Assembly (NCBI RefSeq): GCF_001411555.2
Contig: NC_049910.1
Span: 33,333,250-33,397,249 of the forward strand
Direction: 5' to 3'
Length of the DNA stretch: 64,000 nucleotides
Origin: Juglans regia
Taxonomy: Eukaryota; Streptophyta; Magnoliopsida; Fagales; Juglandaceae
In this document: in pieces, positions 33,419 to 45,420 of the stretch
How the letters are laid out: the number at the start of each line of letters is the position of its first letter
How positions within the stretch are numbered: position 1 is the stretch's first letter
Position numbers and translations under genes: made by a program
The notes under the pieces: generated by a model
The model's database searches: none
Seen by the model: the letters and a program-made list of their open reading frames with translations, nothing else
What the model was told of the DNA's origin: nothing

Positions 33419-33650
33419 GTCTCGTTTAGATAGTGAGATGAGATGATCTGTAAATATTAATGAAATGATTTGTGAATAATATTGAAATTGTTTGAGTTAG
33501 TATGTTTTATAAAATTTTAAAAGTTGAATACAAATATTATAAAGTTAACATATTATTATAATATTATTTTCTTAATATTATTTTTATTTTAAAATTTAAA
33601 AAATTGAATTATTTTATATATTTTATTTAGAAGTTTGGAAATGATAATGA
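33419..33650. repeat. Family A MITE, right end lost
   Basis: Starts TCGTTTAGATAGTGAGATGAG, with the usual AATATTATT core, but it runs into a second element at about 33650. Confidence 0.65.
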
Positions 33651-33855
33651 TAGACTTACTACTTCCTACCACCTATTTATTATTCTCTTTATTTTTTTAA
33701 TTTTTATTGTTATTTTCTTTTACTTAATAATTAAAGAAGTAAGGATGTTATAAATTACTTAAAAGAAAATAATAATAAAATAATAATAAAAAAAAAATAC
33801 ACTATGGAGTAGTAAAGATAGGGGTGGTACGAAGTAATTAGTTTATCATTATTCT
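33651..33855. repeat. Foldback MITE, family E
   Basis: TACTACTTCCTACCACC at the left and GGGGTGGTACGAAGTA at the right form inverted ends around an AT-rich centre. Related copies are at 45190-45420 and 49050-49160. Confidence 0.6.
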
Positions 33856-34704
33856 TTTGGTATTTAGATATTAAAATAAGATAAGATGAAATAAATTACG
33901 AAAAATTTTCTATCAACTTAAAATTCCCAATGAAATGGATGTTTGTTAGATCTATTTTAAAAATTGCTCATAAAAACTAATTAAGAACTGATCATCAGAT
34001 CCTGACATCCTGTCAGGTCAGCATTTATCATTTCATAATTAATAAAAATATACAACAGCTCATAGTTTAGGGATTTAAAGTTTACTTAATCCCTAATTAA
34101 ATATGGTATATATAGGAAGATGATAAATGCTAGGTTGTTGTATATATATATATATGTGATAAACGTGGATATAACACTGAATTTGAGGCTTTGCATGCTA
34201 TCATAATTTATATAAAGATCAACTTGATAGATAACCCTAAACTCATAGCTACAAGTCCTTAGTACATTAAATATTGTCAGTTTGTCAAATTTATATGGCA
34301 ACCGCATGGATTAAGTAATCGGTCCCCCACCAAACTAGGGCTTGGGAAATCCTCAGCGCCCTTATCCACTCAGGATGACATTATTAATTACTTTGAATTC
34401 TTTATTCAATCATAATCTTCTTCTTCTCCTCCTCTCACTCTGTTTTTTTTTATTTGAAAAAAAAAAAAAGAGCTGGTAACCCCACACACAGTTATCCCGG
34501 CCCAAACTTATTAAAAAACCCTCACTTATCACGAAAGAATACCGTGATTACAATTCATATACTTGGAATTACAACATTCATCGATAAACCAAATCCCAAG
34601 TATTCAAGAAACACAACCAACTTATTAAAAACCAATAGCCAACAAATCACTCTGTATGTAATACCAATATGAATAAGGAAATACTCTTAGCTACAAAGAG
34701 ATTA
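33856..34704. other. Intergenic, (TA)n at 34139-34156, A-tract 34458-34469
   Basis: Nothing coding recognised. The + frame 34454-34672 starts in an A-tract and lacks a known domain. Confidence 0.5.
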
Positions 34705-34860
34705 CACAAAAGTAATCTCACAAACTGACGTGGTTTGATGTGGTTCGTCAGATTATAAAGTTACTTTTATTGTAAAGTAGATCTAACGGATCAGATAAAA
34801 TCACGTCAGTTTGTATGATTGTTTTTGTATAATTTCTTTGTAGATGTAGCAGTCATCTTC
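34705..34860. repeat. Foldback MITE, family D
   Basis: TAATCTCACAAACTGACGTG at the left pairs with CACGTCAGTTTGTATGATT at the right. The centre is TTATAAAGTTACTTTTATTG. Confidence 0.8.
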
Positions 34861-36709
34861 AAATCAATCATTAATGAGATTCACTACTTTTTTAATTTTT
34901 TATAAAAAAAAAAAAGTTAAATTCATCTCAACTTACTTCATACATTTCAACTTAAAAAGTTAAACACGTCTCAACTTAAAAAAGTTAAACACATCTCAAT
35001 ATGACCTATAAAATACTACTATTTACAACTCGATTTAACTCATCTTAATATTTAAATATAGTCTTATAATCTTCATCTTTTTATATTTTCGACCCTTTTG
35101 TTTTGAATGTATTTTTTTTTTTTTAATAAATCACGTAGCGCCAACATAATAGTACCATATCAAAAAGATCATCTAGACAATAAGTTTCAGATAGTACAAT
35201 AACAATACTCTACCAATATTCAATGTTTTCAACTGAATTGGGGTTGCTAAATAGTGACCAACTAACTGCTTTGAAATTGAAGCCAAAACTGCACCTTGTT
35301 CACACTACACCTTTTCTTTTTCTGGTAGGTTCAGGCATCTAATTTCAAATATCTAATTAAGTACTCTATCGGATCATCATGAAAAATAAAATAAAGTAGT
35401 TTCACTTCTACAAGGCTTGCAGATTCTTCAAGACCATAGTACGTAAGCTAAAAAAATAATAATAATCTAGAAGAGATTTGGATGGTTCCTCGTCTTCATG
35501 CAGTTCACACGACTTCCTTAATTACCCCTTTTTTCCTTCTACAGTTTCAGTAATCTCTATTATTTGGTCTCACGGAAAACTATAGCCACAAATTAATTAG
35601 ATGCCTTAAATGTCATATCATACGATTAAATTGTGAAAAGGTTGTATCAATATTATCCGATCATTATTAGGTAGAACTGAATTCTCATTATAAGAAAAAT
35701 AAATATTTGTGACGAATTATTTGTAATGATAATGACTATTTATAATAAAAATAAACTCATTTTAATAGGAACTAATCATTTTCACAAAAAATAACTATCT
35801 ATAAATATGCAATTTTATTATAATAGATCTAGAAGAAATATTATAATTTTGGCTAATTTTTAAAAACATCGTATGGAACATGTATTTAGATCGTGAACGT
35901 AACAACAACAACATAATAATAATAATATGAACAGTGTCATGGAGCTATTGGGTCAGCCTTGGGAGTTGGGAGTCGAAGGTCTGAATACAATATGTGATAA
36001 TTAAATTAATAATTCCCGTCGGTCTTTAGGAATGGAATGGCATGCATATTGCATGACTTAAGGTCAGGGATGACACATGCTACGTATATTTAACGAAAAA
36101 CTGTCATTGTGGAACATGTAAGTTGCACGCGCTCTTCTACAATTTGGGATCTACTCTCAATTCATAGGATTGTAGTTATTAAATAGTCTTTGAAATATGG
36201 ATAAAATATCAAAAATAAGCCCGTATTATCACAATTGAAATAATCAATTTTTAATAATATGATATTCAGGGACCAACTTCAAGTCAATCAAGCTTAATGA
36301 TATATAGTAATCATATTCCTCAACTTGTTTTACAACTAATTAAGTTATATAAATATATATAATTGTGTAAATTATTTTCATAACTACTCCCTATTATTAC
36401 CTAATAATGACCCAAATCCCAATTTGATAAAAATAGATTTCTAAACTTGTGCCGTTATATTATTCATTTCTTTTTCTTTATGAAAATCTTAAAACATGAT
36501 TAAAGAGAGACACGTCAACAATTTCATAAATTCTAAAATTGGCCAGATGCTAACACTTCTTTCGATCGCTCTCTTCCTCTTCTCTGACTCCTTACTCTCA
36601 CCAAACTCTCTCTCCTCCACAAGCTCTCTCTCCTCACTCAACAAATTCTCTCTCTCTTCAACTTTGATTCATAGTCAATCTCTCTCTTCTCACTTTGTGA
36701 AAAATTAAC
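34861..36709. other. Long AT-rich intergenic stretch
   Basis: Holds a family A/F-like fragment (34900-35070) and a CACTA-end-like AAGAAAAATAAATATTTGTGACGAA at about 35693. A CTCTCTCC-rich tract at 36550-36700 generates a Ser/Leu-rich open frame that I do not call. No gene seen. Confidence 0.5.
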
Positions 36710-36917
36710 GTTTCGTTTGTTTTCAGAAAGCATCTCATTTCATCTTATCTCATATCATCTAATCATTATAACTTTTTCAACTTTTAATACAAAATAAAAT
36801 AAACAATTCAACTTTTTTAAATTTTAAAATAAAAATAATATTAAAAATATATTCTATCAATATTTTATTCAACTTTTTAACTTTAATTTCATCTTATTTG
36901 TAAAAACAAACGGACCT
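36710..36917. repeat. Family A MITE
   Basis: TTTCGTTTGTTTTCAGAAAG at the left and GTAAAAACAAACGGACC at the right, with CATCTCATTTCATCTTATC and TTTTATTCAACTTTTTAAC between. Confidence 0.8.
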
Positions 36918-36986
36918 AAATTGAAAGAAATGAAATTTATGAAGATGGAATTTGATTTGTTAGGAGGGATTACTGGCAGGTTTGGG

Positions 36987-37200
36987 GCCAAAACCAAAAC
37001 ACAAAATTCTCATCTCATCTCATCTCATCTCATCATTACACCTTTTTCAAATCTTCATACAAAATATAATAAACAATTCAACTTTTTCAAATCCCAATAC
37101 ATATTTTTCAAATCTCAAAACAATAATAATATTAAAACTTAATATTTTAAACTTTAAAACAAAACACAAAATTCTCATCTCAATCCCCAAACCTACCCTT
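36987..37200. repeat. Family A MITE, rearranged
   Basis: A run of five TCATC-type repeats (CTCATCTCATCTCATC, about 37012-37033), then the CAATTCAACTTTTTCAAATC core. The right half is shortened. Confidence 0.7.
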
Positions 37201-37579
37201 AAGGCTTTTTATTGTATGATTAGGTTAATGTATTGGAGATTTGTTGTAAATAATTATTAAAAATTTGTTATAAAGACTTTTCAAATAGCATTACTAAAAA
37301 AGTCTCTCAAATTTTTATTTGAACGAGAGAGGCTCAACGTACAAATTCCGGAAATGAATATACCCGACAAACTGGCTTACACGCGCAGCCATGACGCTGG
37401 TGGTGAGTGAATTCACGACCCATGTGAGACACACGAGCTAGTTAAGCCTGTCTTTGGCACTGCCGTGCGGGGCACGGGCAAAAAGGTTGGTTGACGGTCG
37501 CTTCCTTCAAAAGCCAAAAACACATGCCATTGCTGACATGCATCCTCATTCTTCTACATTTTATTAATTTTAAAAAAAT
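37201..37579. other. Intergenic, no gene seen
   Basis: Includes a less AT-rich patch at 37370-37520 with GGGGCACGGGC. No frame or motif recognised. Confidence 0.5.
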
Positions 37580-37740
37580 AATATTTACAGTTATAAAATA
37601 TAAAAATATTATACAATTATTTTAAAAAAAATAAATAAATATATGATCCACATAAAAGAATTAATTATTTTAATAATATATATCATTCTTTTTTAAATAA
37701 TTACTCAACATTTATATACTTTATAATTATATATAACATT
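37580..37740. repeat. Foldback MITE, family B
   Basis: An imperfect palindrome of the ACAGTTATAAAATATAAA .. TATACTTTATAATTATAT type. Copies also lie at 40535, 44225, 45555, 59393 and 62205. Confidence 0.65.
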
Positions 37741-37864
37741 ATTTTTAATTTAATTTTAATCCAATCAAAAAACAACCTACGAATAACGAATCAAAATTCA
37801 AAGAAAATAATATAAAATAAACCCCCAACCAACCAACCCTTCATTCACACTCTCAAATAAAATA

Positions 37865-38215
37865 GGACGATGCTACAGCCCCGATGGGCTTTCGCTGGGG
37901 TGTAGTATTGTTTTAATTTATGTATTATATAAATTTTTTAACATTTTTATATATTTAAAAAAAATAAAAAAATATTTTAAATATTATTAAAAAATATTTT
38001 TTTAATCAAAAGTAAAAAAGAATTATTAAAAACACTTTCTTAATCATGAAGTAAATACTTCATGATTAAGAAAATATTTTTTAATAATATTATAAATTTT
38101 TTTATTTTTTTTAAATATTTAAAATCATTAACAAAATCTATATAAAAAAATTAAATAAAAATACATAAAAAAAAAAAAAACACACATAGCCAGAGCGGGA
38201 CGCTTAGCATCTTCT
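37865..38215. repeat. Foldback MITE, family C
   Basis: Starts GATGCTACAGCCCC and ends GGGACGCTTAGCATC. The centre holds AAGTAAATACTTCATGATTAAGAAAATATT against an inverted counterpart. It lies about 240 bp upstream of the gene at 38455 and so may be part of its upstream region. Confidence 0.65.
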
Positions 38216-38391
38216 AATAAAATAATACCGATTTTGATTCCATTACAATATTTTTAAAATCTGGTCCTACGTCACCAGTCACACCACCATCTTCGAACTG
38301 AAGAAGAACTATAGTCCCCCCAAACCCCAAGAAAAAGAAAAATAAAAATAAAATAAAATAAAATCCTCAGCCTTTTTCATCATCTCATTTA

Positions 38392-38401
38392 TATATAAAT
38401 A
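38392..38401 (+). promoter_or_regulatory. TATA box of the 38455 gene
   Basis: TATATAAATA lies 54 bp before the start codon. A (CTTT)n leader follows at about 38428-38447, so the 5'UTR is short. Confidence 0.6.
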
Positions 38402-38454
38402 TACTTGTGGTTGAGTCTGGCTTGCTTCTTTCTTTCTTTCTTTCTTGTAGCGCC

Positions 38455-39023
38455 ATGTCTTCCATAATAAGTCCACAAAGTATGGTCCTGGCGACGGCCA
38501 TGGCTATCTCCGGCACCGTCGTCCTCCTCGTGCTTCGCCTCCAGAAGTCTCTCCCAGTCCCAGCTACACAATTGCACGTTGACCCAGTTTCCCAGTCCTT
38601 GCCGCCGACGACAATTCTACGTTCTTGTATCTCAACTGGTACGCCAAAGTGAATACTCCTCCTCACATGCATTCAATATTTCTTTCTGTCTCTGCTAACG
38701 GGTGGTGTCTTTTCTTTTTTTTTTTGTATTATTTTATACTGTATATAGAGGGGACGAAGAGTAGTGAGAAGAAAAAGAAAAGGAGAGTGCACTTTGCAGA
38801 AGATGTGGTGGATCCGAGTGGGGATGGGGAGCAGTATAGGAGAAGACAGATATTTAACAAATCTTCTTCTTGTTATTCTTCATCAACTTCACCATCAACA
38901 AAGCTGGAAAAGAGCAGCAGAGGTGAAAGCAGAGGAATAATGGATATGCCTGCCAATAGGGTGGCTCTCTACAATGGAATTCTCAGGAATCGTGGGGTTC
39001 AACGATTGGCCTACTCTCACTGA
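38455..39023 (+). CDS. Small membrane-anchored basic protein, plant-specific, two exons (152 aa)
   Basis: Exons 38455-38638 and 38749-39023, with a 110-bp GT-AG intron (GTACGC .. TATATAG). The junction gives CIST-EGTKSSEKKKK in frame. The start ATG 38455 (MSSIISPQSMVLATAM) is chosen because it lies just after the leader and matches how relatives begin, as I recall. Residues about 10-28 (MVLATAMAISGTVVLLVLRL) form one hydrophobic segment. After it come a Ser/Pro linker, a Lys/Arg cluster directly before VHFAEDVVDPSGDGEQYRRR, a Ser-rich stretch, and the C-terminal block MPANRVALYNGILRNRGVQR. The VHFAEDVV and NRVALYNGIL blocks are the conserved parts of an uncharacterised plant family. The likely topology is a short N-terminal anchor with a soluble basic tail. 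Function unknown. The nearest neighbours are MITEs. Confidence 0.85.
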
Positions 39024-39499
39024 TTTCTGAACTTTGTGTCTACAACCTTTTCAAGTTCATTGTCTGCAGCGTGGGCTTTGTTCCAGCTTTCTACATCCAG
39101 TTCTCAGAAGCTGATTAATTGGGTATAGCTAGGTTGGTTGGATCCTCTTTAAAGTGATGGTTTCTGTTGATAATCCCAGGAGAAATTTTCTTGGGTTTTG
39201 TTCATAGTTGGTGTCTAAAGAACTGATCTCTTTTGTTTTTTACTTTCCTCTTGCCTTTTCTAATTTGCTTGTTCTCTGTTTCGCACATGTATTCAAACAA
39301 ATCACATGTAACCATAGTCTTTTTTTTCTTTTACCCCCTCTTCTCAAACTTCATTAATATTTAATTTGTAGGTATTTTCATTTCTTTTCTTCGTCTGACA
39401 TGTAAATATATCGACTGCTTGTATAAAGCAAATATTAAGTGCACTTTTTATTAGTTAATTTGGTTAATTTCTTTTAAATGGGCTTTGGAATTTGACTCG
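39024..39499. other. 3' flank and 3'UTR of the 38455 gene
   Basis: T-rich sequence with AATTTGTAG and TGTAAATAT-type words suits plant 3' ends. The cleavage site cannot be fixed. No further gene. Confidence 0.5.
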
Positions 39500-39705
39500 T
39501 CTTCGTTTAGATAATGGGATGAGATGATATAATTTTAAATGAGTTAAATAAAATATTATTAGAATATTATTTTTTAATATTATTATTGTTGTGATATTTG
39601 AAAAAATTGAATTATTTATTATATTATATATAGAAATTTAAAAATGTTGTAATCATAAATGAGATGAAATGAGATGAGTTGAAAGTGTTTTTATATCCAA
39701 ACGAT
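39500..39705. repeat. Family A MITE, nearly full length
   Basis: CGTTTAGATAATGGGATGAG at the left, GAGATGAAATGAGATGAGTTG and ATATCCAAACGATG at the right, AATATTATTTTTTAATATTA in the centre. Confidence 0.85.
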
Positions 39706-40534
39706 GCTAAACTACATATCATTTTTTGCACGAATTTCATAAAATATAATTATTAGGTAATATATGAATGAAGCCATGGAATCATCCTTACCATATTTTT
39801 TTTTTAGAGAAAACTACCGTATTAATGGTTTTTTTACTTCTTTTTTATTTTCAAAAGTGATATTCGTGGTTTTAAGAAGTTTCAAAGTAATAATTATATT
39901 TATGGTCAACTTTCAAATTGGTCTCTCAGTCAATAAAATTAATAATAATAAAAAATTCATAGCCAAATATACATGTACAATAATTTTTCTTATTTTTTAG
40001 CATATTTTTATTTTGTGACACTTTTTTTTTATTTTTATATACAACTTTGAAGGAGAGAAAAGGGAAGAGAACTAGGTTTTGTGAGGTGGGCCAATGAGTA
40101 GTCTTGCTCACATGCATATGCCTATGTCTGTAAATGCACACAATGCATAATGTGAACATGACTTTCCGCATAGATTCCTCTCCTTTTTCAACCCAAAGCT
40201 CTTTCTCTCAACCACCCAACTTAAAAAAAAAAAAAAAAAAACTCTCTCCATTGACCCATTGACCCATAAAGCCATATAATTGAAGTCAACAAAACTTCGA
40301 GACCATGAAAATTTAAATTATCAAACTTTTTTCTATTTCTCAATTATTGATCAAGTCTATTTATAACTTGATCACTAATTTTTCTTACGATCATACTAAT
40401 TGATGCTTTGCATTTTAAGTAATTCGTAAATTAATCAACAAGCAACTGAGAATTAATTTTGGTGGGTTGAATTCGTGACTGCAACAAAATCATTTTATCT
40501 GCTGCTTTGTGATCATCTTCTCGTGCATTTTTTG
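39706..40534. other. Intergenic, no gene seen
   Basis: Frames at 39764-40171 are low-complexity. An 18-bp A run lies at about 40224-40241. Confidence 0.5.
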
Positions 40535-40710
40535 AGAAAAAAATATATTTATAACTGTGAATTGTATAATTATCGCGTAATTATTTTGAAAAAAATAAAT
40601 AAATTAAATATGACACTCACATAAAAAAAATTATTTTTTTAATAATAAACTCTATTTTTTTTTTAAATAATTACGTGATAATTATATATTTTATAATTAT
40701 ACGTAGAATT
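40535..40710. repeat. Foldback MITE, family B
   Basis: Left arm AACTGTGAATTGTATAATTA, right arm reverse complement AATTCTACGTATAATTATAA. The centre is AAAAAAATTATTTTTTTAAT. Arms include the pair GCGTAATTATTTTGAAAAAA and AAATAATTACGTGATAATT. Confidence 0.75.
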
Positions 40711-41019
40711 ACTCTTTTATGAGTGTAGTGGTATCATCACCTCGTCGTTTGTGGGGGTTCCTTTTGAGACCGATATTTCCTTTGTTATTATTATATTTTA
40801 TTTACCTAAATATTATTATATTTCAAAAGAAGAAGAAGAAAACATTTCTGGGTCCCTAGTGCCTGCAGCAACTACGTGTTCTAAAATTCCAAAAGGCTGG
40901 GTTACAAGGTAAGGTTACTCGACCTATGCAGATTCGATGTTATGAACAATCATCCGCACAACCAATAAAAGATAGAAAACTTAGAAGTAGTAGGCTTTGT
41001 CACTCTGATGAATAATTAA
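40711..41019. other. Intergenic, no gene seen
   Basis: Short flank before the LINE target site, with a GAAGAAGAAGAA tract at about 40828. Confidence 0.5.
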
Positions 41020-41035
41020 GGTATCAATTCACTTT

Positions 41036-42424
41036 AATCACTTTCCTAACAATGATTTTTTCCGCTAAATTGGGCAATTGCCCATCCTTTGTATGAACAA
41101 GTCTGATTTCAACAATACTTTTGCTTAAAAAAAGGATCATATGGAGGATTGAAAATAGTAAATCAGTCAGAATTTGGTCTGACAAATGGTTGCCTCAACC
41201 AATTACTTTCAAAGTACAAAGCCCTATTAACATTTTGGATGTAGAAGCTAAGGTTGAGGAGTTAATCAACTCAGATACAATGAACTGAAAACTTAGTTTA
41301 TTCAAAGAAATCTTTACAACAGAAGAAGCAGATCTCATTAGTCAATTACCCATCTGTCACACAAATAGGCCAGATAAATTAATATGGAGATGTTCAACAA
41401 ATGGATTATTCAATGTAAGGAGTACATATCATCTGCAATGAGAAATACAAAGTAGAACATAAGGCCAATCTTCACAAGAAAGACAAAAGGCAGAAGAATG
41501 GACCAAATTGTGGAAATTGTCACTCCCTTCATCAACAAAAACATTTTTGTGGAGAGCTTGTCTTAACATTCTGCCAACTAAACTCAACTTGTGTAAAAAG
41601 AAAATCTTGATAGATCCTATTTATCCTTTATGTTTGCAGGAACCAGAATCTATAGAATATATACTATGGGACTGCATATCAACAAGGGATGCTTGGGGAT
41701 AGTGCTCTATGAAAATTCAAAAAAGCACTGGTTTATTCAAGAGCTTTCAAGATCTTTTGAAAATCCTGTTTATAAGGCTAAACAAATAGGAGATGGAGGA
41801 ATTGTCAATAGTGCTATGGAAGCTATGGTGGAGAAGGAATGACTTTATCTTCAGAAACACTTTTACTCTTCCTAATCTTCTAGTGAAACAAGCTTATTAG
41901 TTTTTGCAGGACTTTAGAGCATCTCAGGTATCGGTAAACAATCAACTTTCAAACTCTTTTGCTAGGAATGCAGGTTGGGTACCTCCCCCAAATGACTTTG
42001 CCAAAATTAATTGGGATGATGCTGTGGATAGGGTTAATTGTTAGATAGGAATTGGGATAGTGATGCATGACAGTGAAGGAAAAATTTTGGCAACAATGAA
42101 GAAGAAACATGTTTTACTCCCTAATCCTTTATTGGCAGAGACTTATGCTGCCCTTCATGTAACTATCTTAGGAAAGTTATATTGGAGTGAGATTCAAATA
42201 ATGTTATGCAGGTTATTCAAGGACGTATGGAAGATTTGAATTCTGTAGAGATGCTAGTAGCAGATATAAGGACCAAGCTTCAATGCTTTGAAAGCAGTTC
42301 CATCAAACACATTCCTAGGGAAGCAAATGTAATTGCACACACGTTAGGCAAGAATGCCTTAAATCTGTCTGAATGTATTGTAGACATTGAGGATCCTCCC
42401 CACTGTATTCTGTCTCTACTATAG
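41036..42424 (+). pseudogene. LINE ORF2 C-terminus: zf-RVT and RNase H
   Basis: Blocks in order: RIWSDKWLPQP near 41180; KLWKLSLPSSTKTFLWRACL and LPTKLNLCKKK, then CLQEPESIEYILWDC (zf-RVT, about 41500-41690). The RNase H domain is at about 41980-42420: FAKINWDDAVD, GIGIVMHDSEGKILA, LLAETYAALH and IKHIPREANVIAHTLGKNAL. Stops at about 41287, 41441, 41700 and 42041, plus a frameshift near 42190, break it. Confidence 0.88.
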
Positions 42425-42474
42425 AGACTTTTATCTATGGGAAGTAACACATATTCAAAAAAAAAAAAGAAAAG
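41036..42474 (+). mobile_element. 5'-truncated L1-type LINE with poly-A and 16-bp target duplications
   Basis: GGTATCAATTCACTTT lies at 41020-41035 and 42475-42490. The insertion begins inside the post-RT region of ORF2 and ends in an A-rich tail (42456-42474). Truncation at the 5' end, a 3' poly-A and a long target duplication are the hallmarks of target-primed reverse transcription. Confidence 0.93.
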
Positions 42475-42493
42475 GGTATCAATTCACTTTCGT

Positions 42494-42710
42494 AAAATTT
42501 TTCTTATCATATAATCTCATATTATCTAATCATTACAATTTTTTCAAATTCTTAATAAAATATAATAACAAATTTAACTTTTTTAAATCTCAAAACAAAA
42601 ATAATATTAAAAGAATATATTCTAACAATATTTTATTAAACTTTCAATTTTTTTTTCAACTTATATCATCGCATCTCATCTCATCTGCAAAAATAAACAA
42701 GACCTAAATT
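42494..42710. repeat. Family A MITE at the LINE 3' junction
   Basis: TCTCATATTATCTAATCATTAC at the left, CGCATCTCATCTCATCTGC at the right, and the usual TTTTATTAAACTTTC core. The LINE target site GGTATCAATTCACTTT directly abuts its left end. Confidence 0.75.
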
Positions 42711-42719
42711 ACAGCTGAG

Positions 42720-42935
42720 CTGGGAGGTTGAAATGATCTCAGATAATTTGAATTAATTTATTAATAGTAATATTTTATAAATCTCGTTGAGATGTATTTG
42801 AATGTAAATATATTAAAATATGTATTTAAATATATAAAATATGCTAAAATGAATTTTAACTTTTTATGTGAGATTAACAAAATAATAATTCTCATTAATG
42901 ATTGATTTCAAATGATTTTATCTTTCAAACAAAGC
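42720..42935. repeat. Probable MITE related to family A
   Basis: AATGATCTCAGATAATTTG at the left and GATTTCAAATGATTTTATC at the right, with a TTTGAATGTAAATATATTAAAATATG centre. Confidence 0.45.
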
Positions 42936-43082
42936 CTACAAGTAGATGAATAAGCACTCTATTTATTATAATTATAAAAAAATATTTTTTACCAGTTGAT
43001 GTGACAGACATTCACATTAGTACACCGATGTGTTAACTGTTTAGCATGTCAATAAATAGATTTGCAAATAAAAATTATTATG

Positions 43083-43290
43083 AGCTATGCTACGGCCACT
43101 GAAAAAGTGATCTGAAAAATTGTCCGAATGATGTATTTTATTTTTTTATTTTTTATGTATTTTTTAATCTTCATAAATATTTTTTTTAAAAAATAAAAAA
43201 TTTACAACATCATAAAAAAAATATTTTCTTAACCACTAAGTTAAAATAATAATAATAATAATAATAAAATAATCATTCGGGAACCAACGC
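43083..43290. repeat. MITE family C copy with (AAT)n
   Basis: GCTATGCTACGGCCACTG opens it, AAAATATTTTCTTAACCACTAAGT is near its end, and an (AAT)n tract lies at about 43247-43268. Confidence 0.55.
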
Positions 43291-43796
43291 ATTTCTGAAT
43301 TATTATCTTCTCACCACTCGTCCGAGTATGTTTGGGCTGAGATTTGATTGAGCTAGTAGCCATGTGAAACCTGCATATTTCTAGACTGAAATACAATGAG
43401 TGAACCAAATTAATCGTGTATGCACAGAGATGCAGAGCAGAGCTGGTGTGAGAAAATCCAAGGAAAAGAGACAGGCGGCCGGGAGGGACAAGAATTACAA
43501 AGATTAAGATTGAAATATTTGAAATGATATGGCTGTTGCATTTGGGCACACCACACCACACCACACACATTCCTATTCCTAGTGACCAACATCTACATAG
43601 AGGAGAAATTTGCATTTGACAAGTATACGTACCTCTGTTACAAATGCTTTTTTTTTTTTTTATCTTGTAATGATATATGTTCAATGAACCCACCAATTTC
43701 TCAATTTCCAAAACATATTTCAAGTTTGTTTTTGTTTGCAATTAATCCATATATATATTCTTCATCTCAGCACTTTCGAAAGTTGAAGGGAAAAAA

Positions 43797-43831
<35 letters not shown>

Positions 43832-44224
43832 TTTAATATTTTTCTTAAATGATCTGAACGTGGCCGAATTGACAATTTGTAGTGACCTGCATGGGAGAAA
43901 AAATTGTATACCTCTGTCCAAAGACGACGAATCTTGGGACCAAATTGTACGTTTTGTTCAAAGAAGCTAGCTATATAGAACAAGCATGATCATCATGTGT
44001 CGTGCAAAATGAGCAAAATATATAAATATCATGAAGAGATCGATCGATAGGTCACCGTGCGTGGACGCAAACGAATATCCAATCATACCACGTTTTTAAG
44101 TAGATGGATGAACACGTACACAGAATAGAGACAACTCTGATCTTCTCTAATTGTTATGTCCTATCAGGATTTGAACTCGTGGGCGCATCTCTGCCAAACT
44201 TTATAATGTTGCATTTACAAATTA
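43291..44224. other. Intergenic with (AT)n at 43800-43828
   Basis: The - frame 43241-43741 (166 codons) starts in the (AAT)n tract and shows no domain; it is not called. ACACCACACCACACC is a short repeat near 43547-43567. Confidence 0.5.
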
Positions 44225-44395
44225 TATATAGTCGTAGAGTGTGCAAGTGTCATGCAGTCGCTTTAAAAAATAGTAGAGTCTATTATTATAAAATTAATTT
44301 CTTTTCATGTAGGTCTTATATTTTTTTATTTTTTTTAAAGTGATTGCACGGCGTTTACGTACTCACAACTGCAACTATCATTTCTCACAATCAAA
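44225..44395. repeat. Foldback MITE, family B
   Basis: GTGCAAGTGTCATGCAGTCGC at the left pairs with GTGATTGCACGGCGTTTACG at the right around an AAATTAATTT centre. Confidence 0.65.
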
Positions 44396-45189
44396 TTGTT
44401 TATTTCAATTTGAATGTTGGGTACAACATGCAGAAAAACCAACTTTCACAAACTAGAATGGGCATGATCACTTATGCATTCATGGTTCCCAAAAGAACAT
44501 TTGATTGTGTGACCAGAACCTTCCCAAATTGGTAGATGCCTTTACTAGTCAGCAGTGGAGCATGACATATCCCATTCACAATCATCCTATCAAGAATTAC
44601 AACCTCCATCAGTAAAGGAACGTGACGCCTGAAAATCAAAAGATCAAAGAGATGGGTACTTTTGAGCGTGGGTTATGGGGTTTTCTTACTAGCTAGTGTC
44701 TCTTTTTTTTAAGAAAAAGAGCCAATGCTTTTGCTTAATTCAATAGTGCCAGCTCCCTTGCAACATATAATGAAGTCACGATTGTGTATCTTCCATTATT
44801 AATCAAACCCAAATTAAGAACAAAAAGTGAAACAGTAGTTATACATTCATCACCAACTTCTTGCCAATCATGTTTGCTTGTGTAATTCATATATACCTCA
44901 TCAAAAGGCGCTTTGAAGATAAAGATTAGCTTAATTTAGTGATGATGTTGATCTCAATCGGATTTATTAATTGTTGTATGCTTCATTAATTAGTGGCAAT
45001 GACGATGGATGATGTGGCCTCTATTTAAGGTTGGAACATCCCCTAACACTAACTAATTTGTTGCAACCATTAGCCATCTTTCACCCAAAAAAAAAGAAGA
45101 AGAAGAAGAAGAAGTAATACGCATTACCATGTAACCAACAGAAAGTCAAATAGGTCGATTTAAAAATGCCAATGCCTATATAAAATAAT
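44396..45189. other. Intergenic with (GAA)n at 45098-45116
   Basis: No gene seen. The frame 44344-44535 ends in this region and has no recognised domain. Confidence 0.5.
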
Positions 45190-45420
45190 GATAGGGTTAC
45201 GATTTTATTACTATTCATTTACTACTCAATTTATATTTGATTTTTTTTTAATTCTTTATTTTATTTAATGATTAAGAAAGTAAATATTAATAAAATTATA
45301 TATTTTTTTAATTTTTTCTTAGTGATTAAAGATGTTAAAAAAATACTTAAAAAAATGATAAAAAAATAAAAAAATTTGAAATGTACTTGGATAGTAGATG
45401 GGTAGTAACCCTATCACTAC
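45190..45420. repeat. Foldback MITE, family E
   Basis: GATAGGGTTACGATTTTATT at the left and GGTAGTAACCCTATC at the right are inverted. The centre has AATGATTAAGAAAGTAAATA and TTAGTGATTAAAGATG. Confidence 0.8.

Noticed and set aside
36496..36708. Ser/Leu-rich 70-aa frame resembling a secreted peptide
   Set aside because: Arises from a CTCTCTCC tract; no precedent for a gene here.
43241..43741. 166-codon - strand frame
   Set aside because: Ends in an (AAT)n repeat, no domain, no conserved feature.
44155..44205. GGATTTGAACTCGTGG as a tRNA T-arm
   Set aside because: No acceptor, D or anticodon arm can be built around it on either strand.
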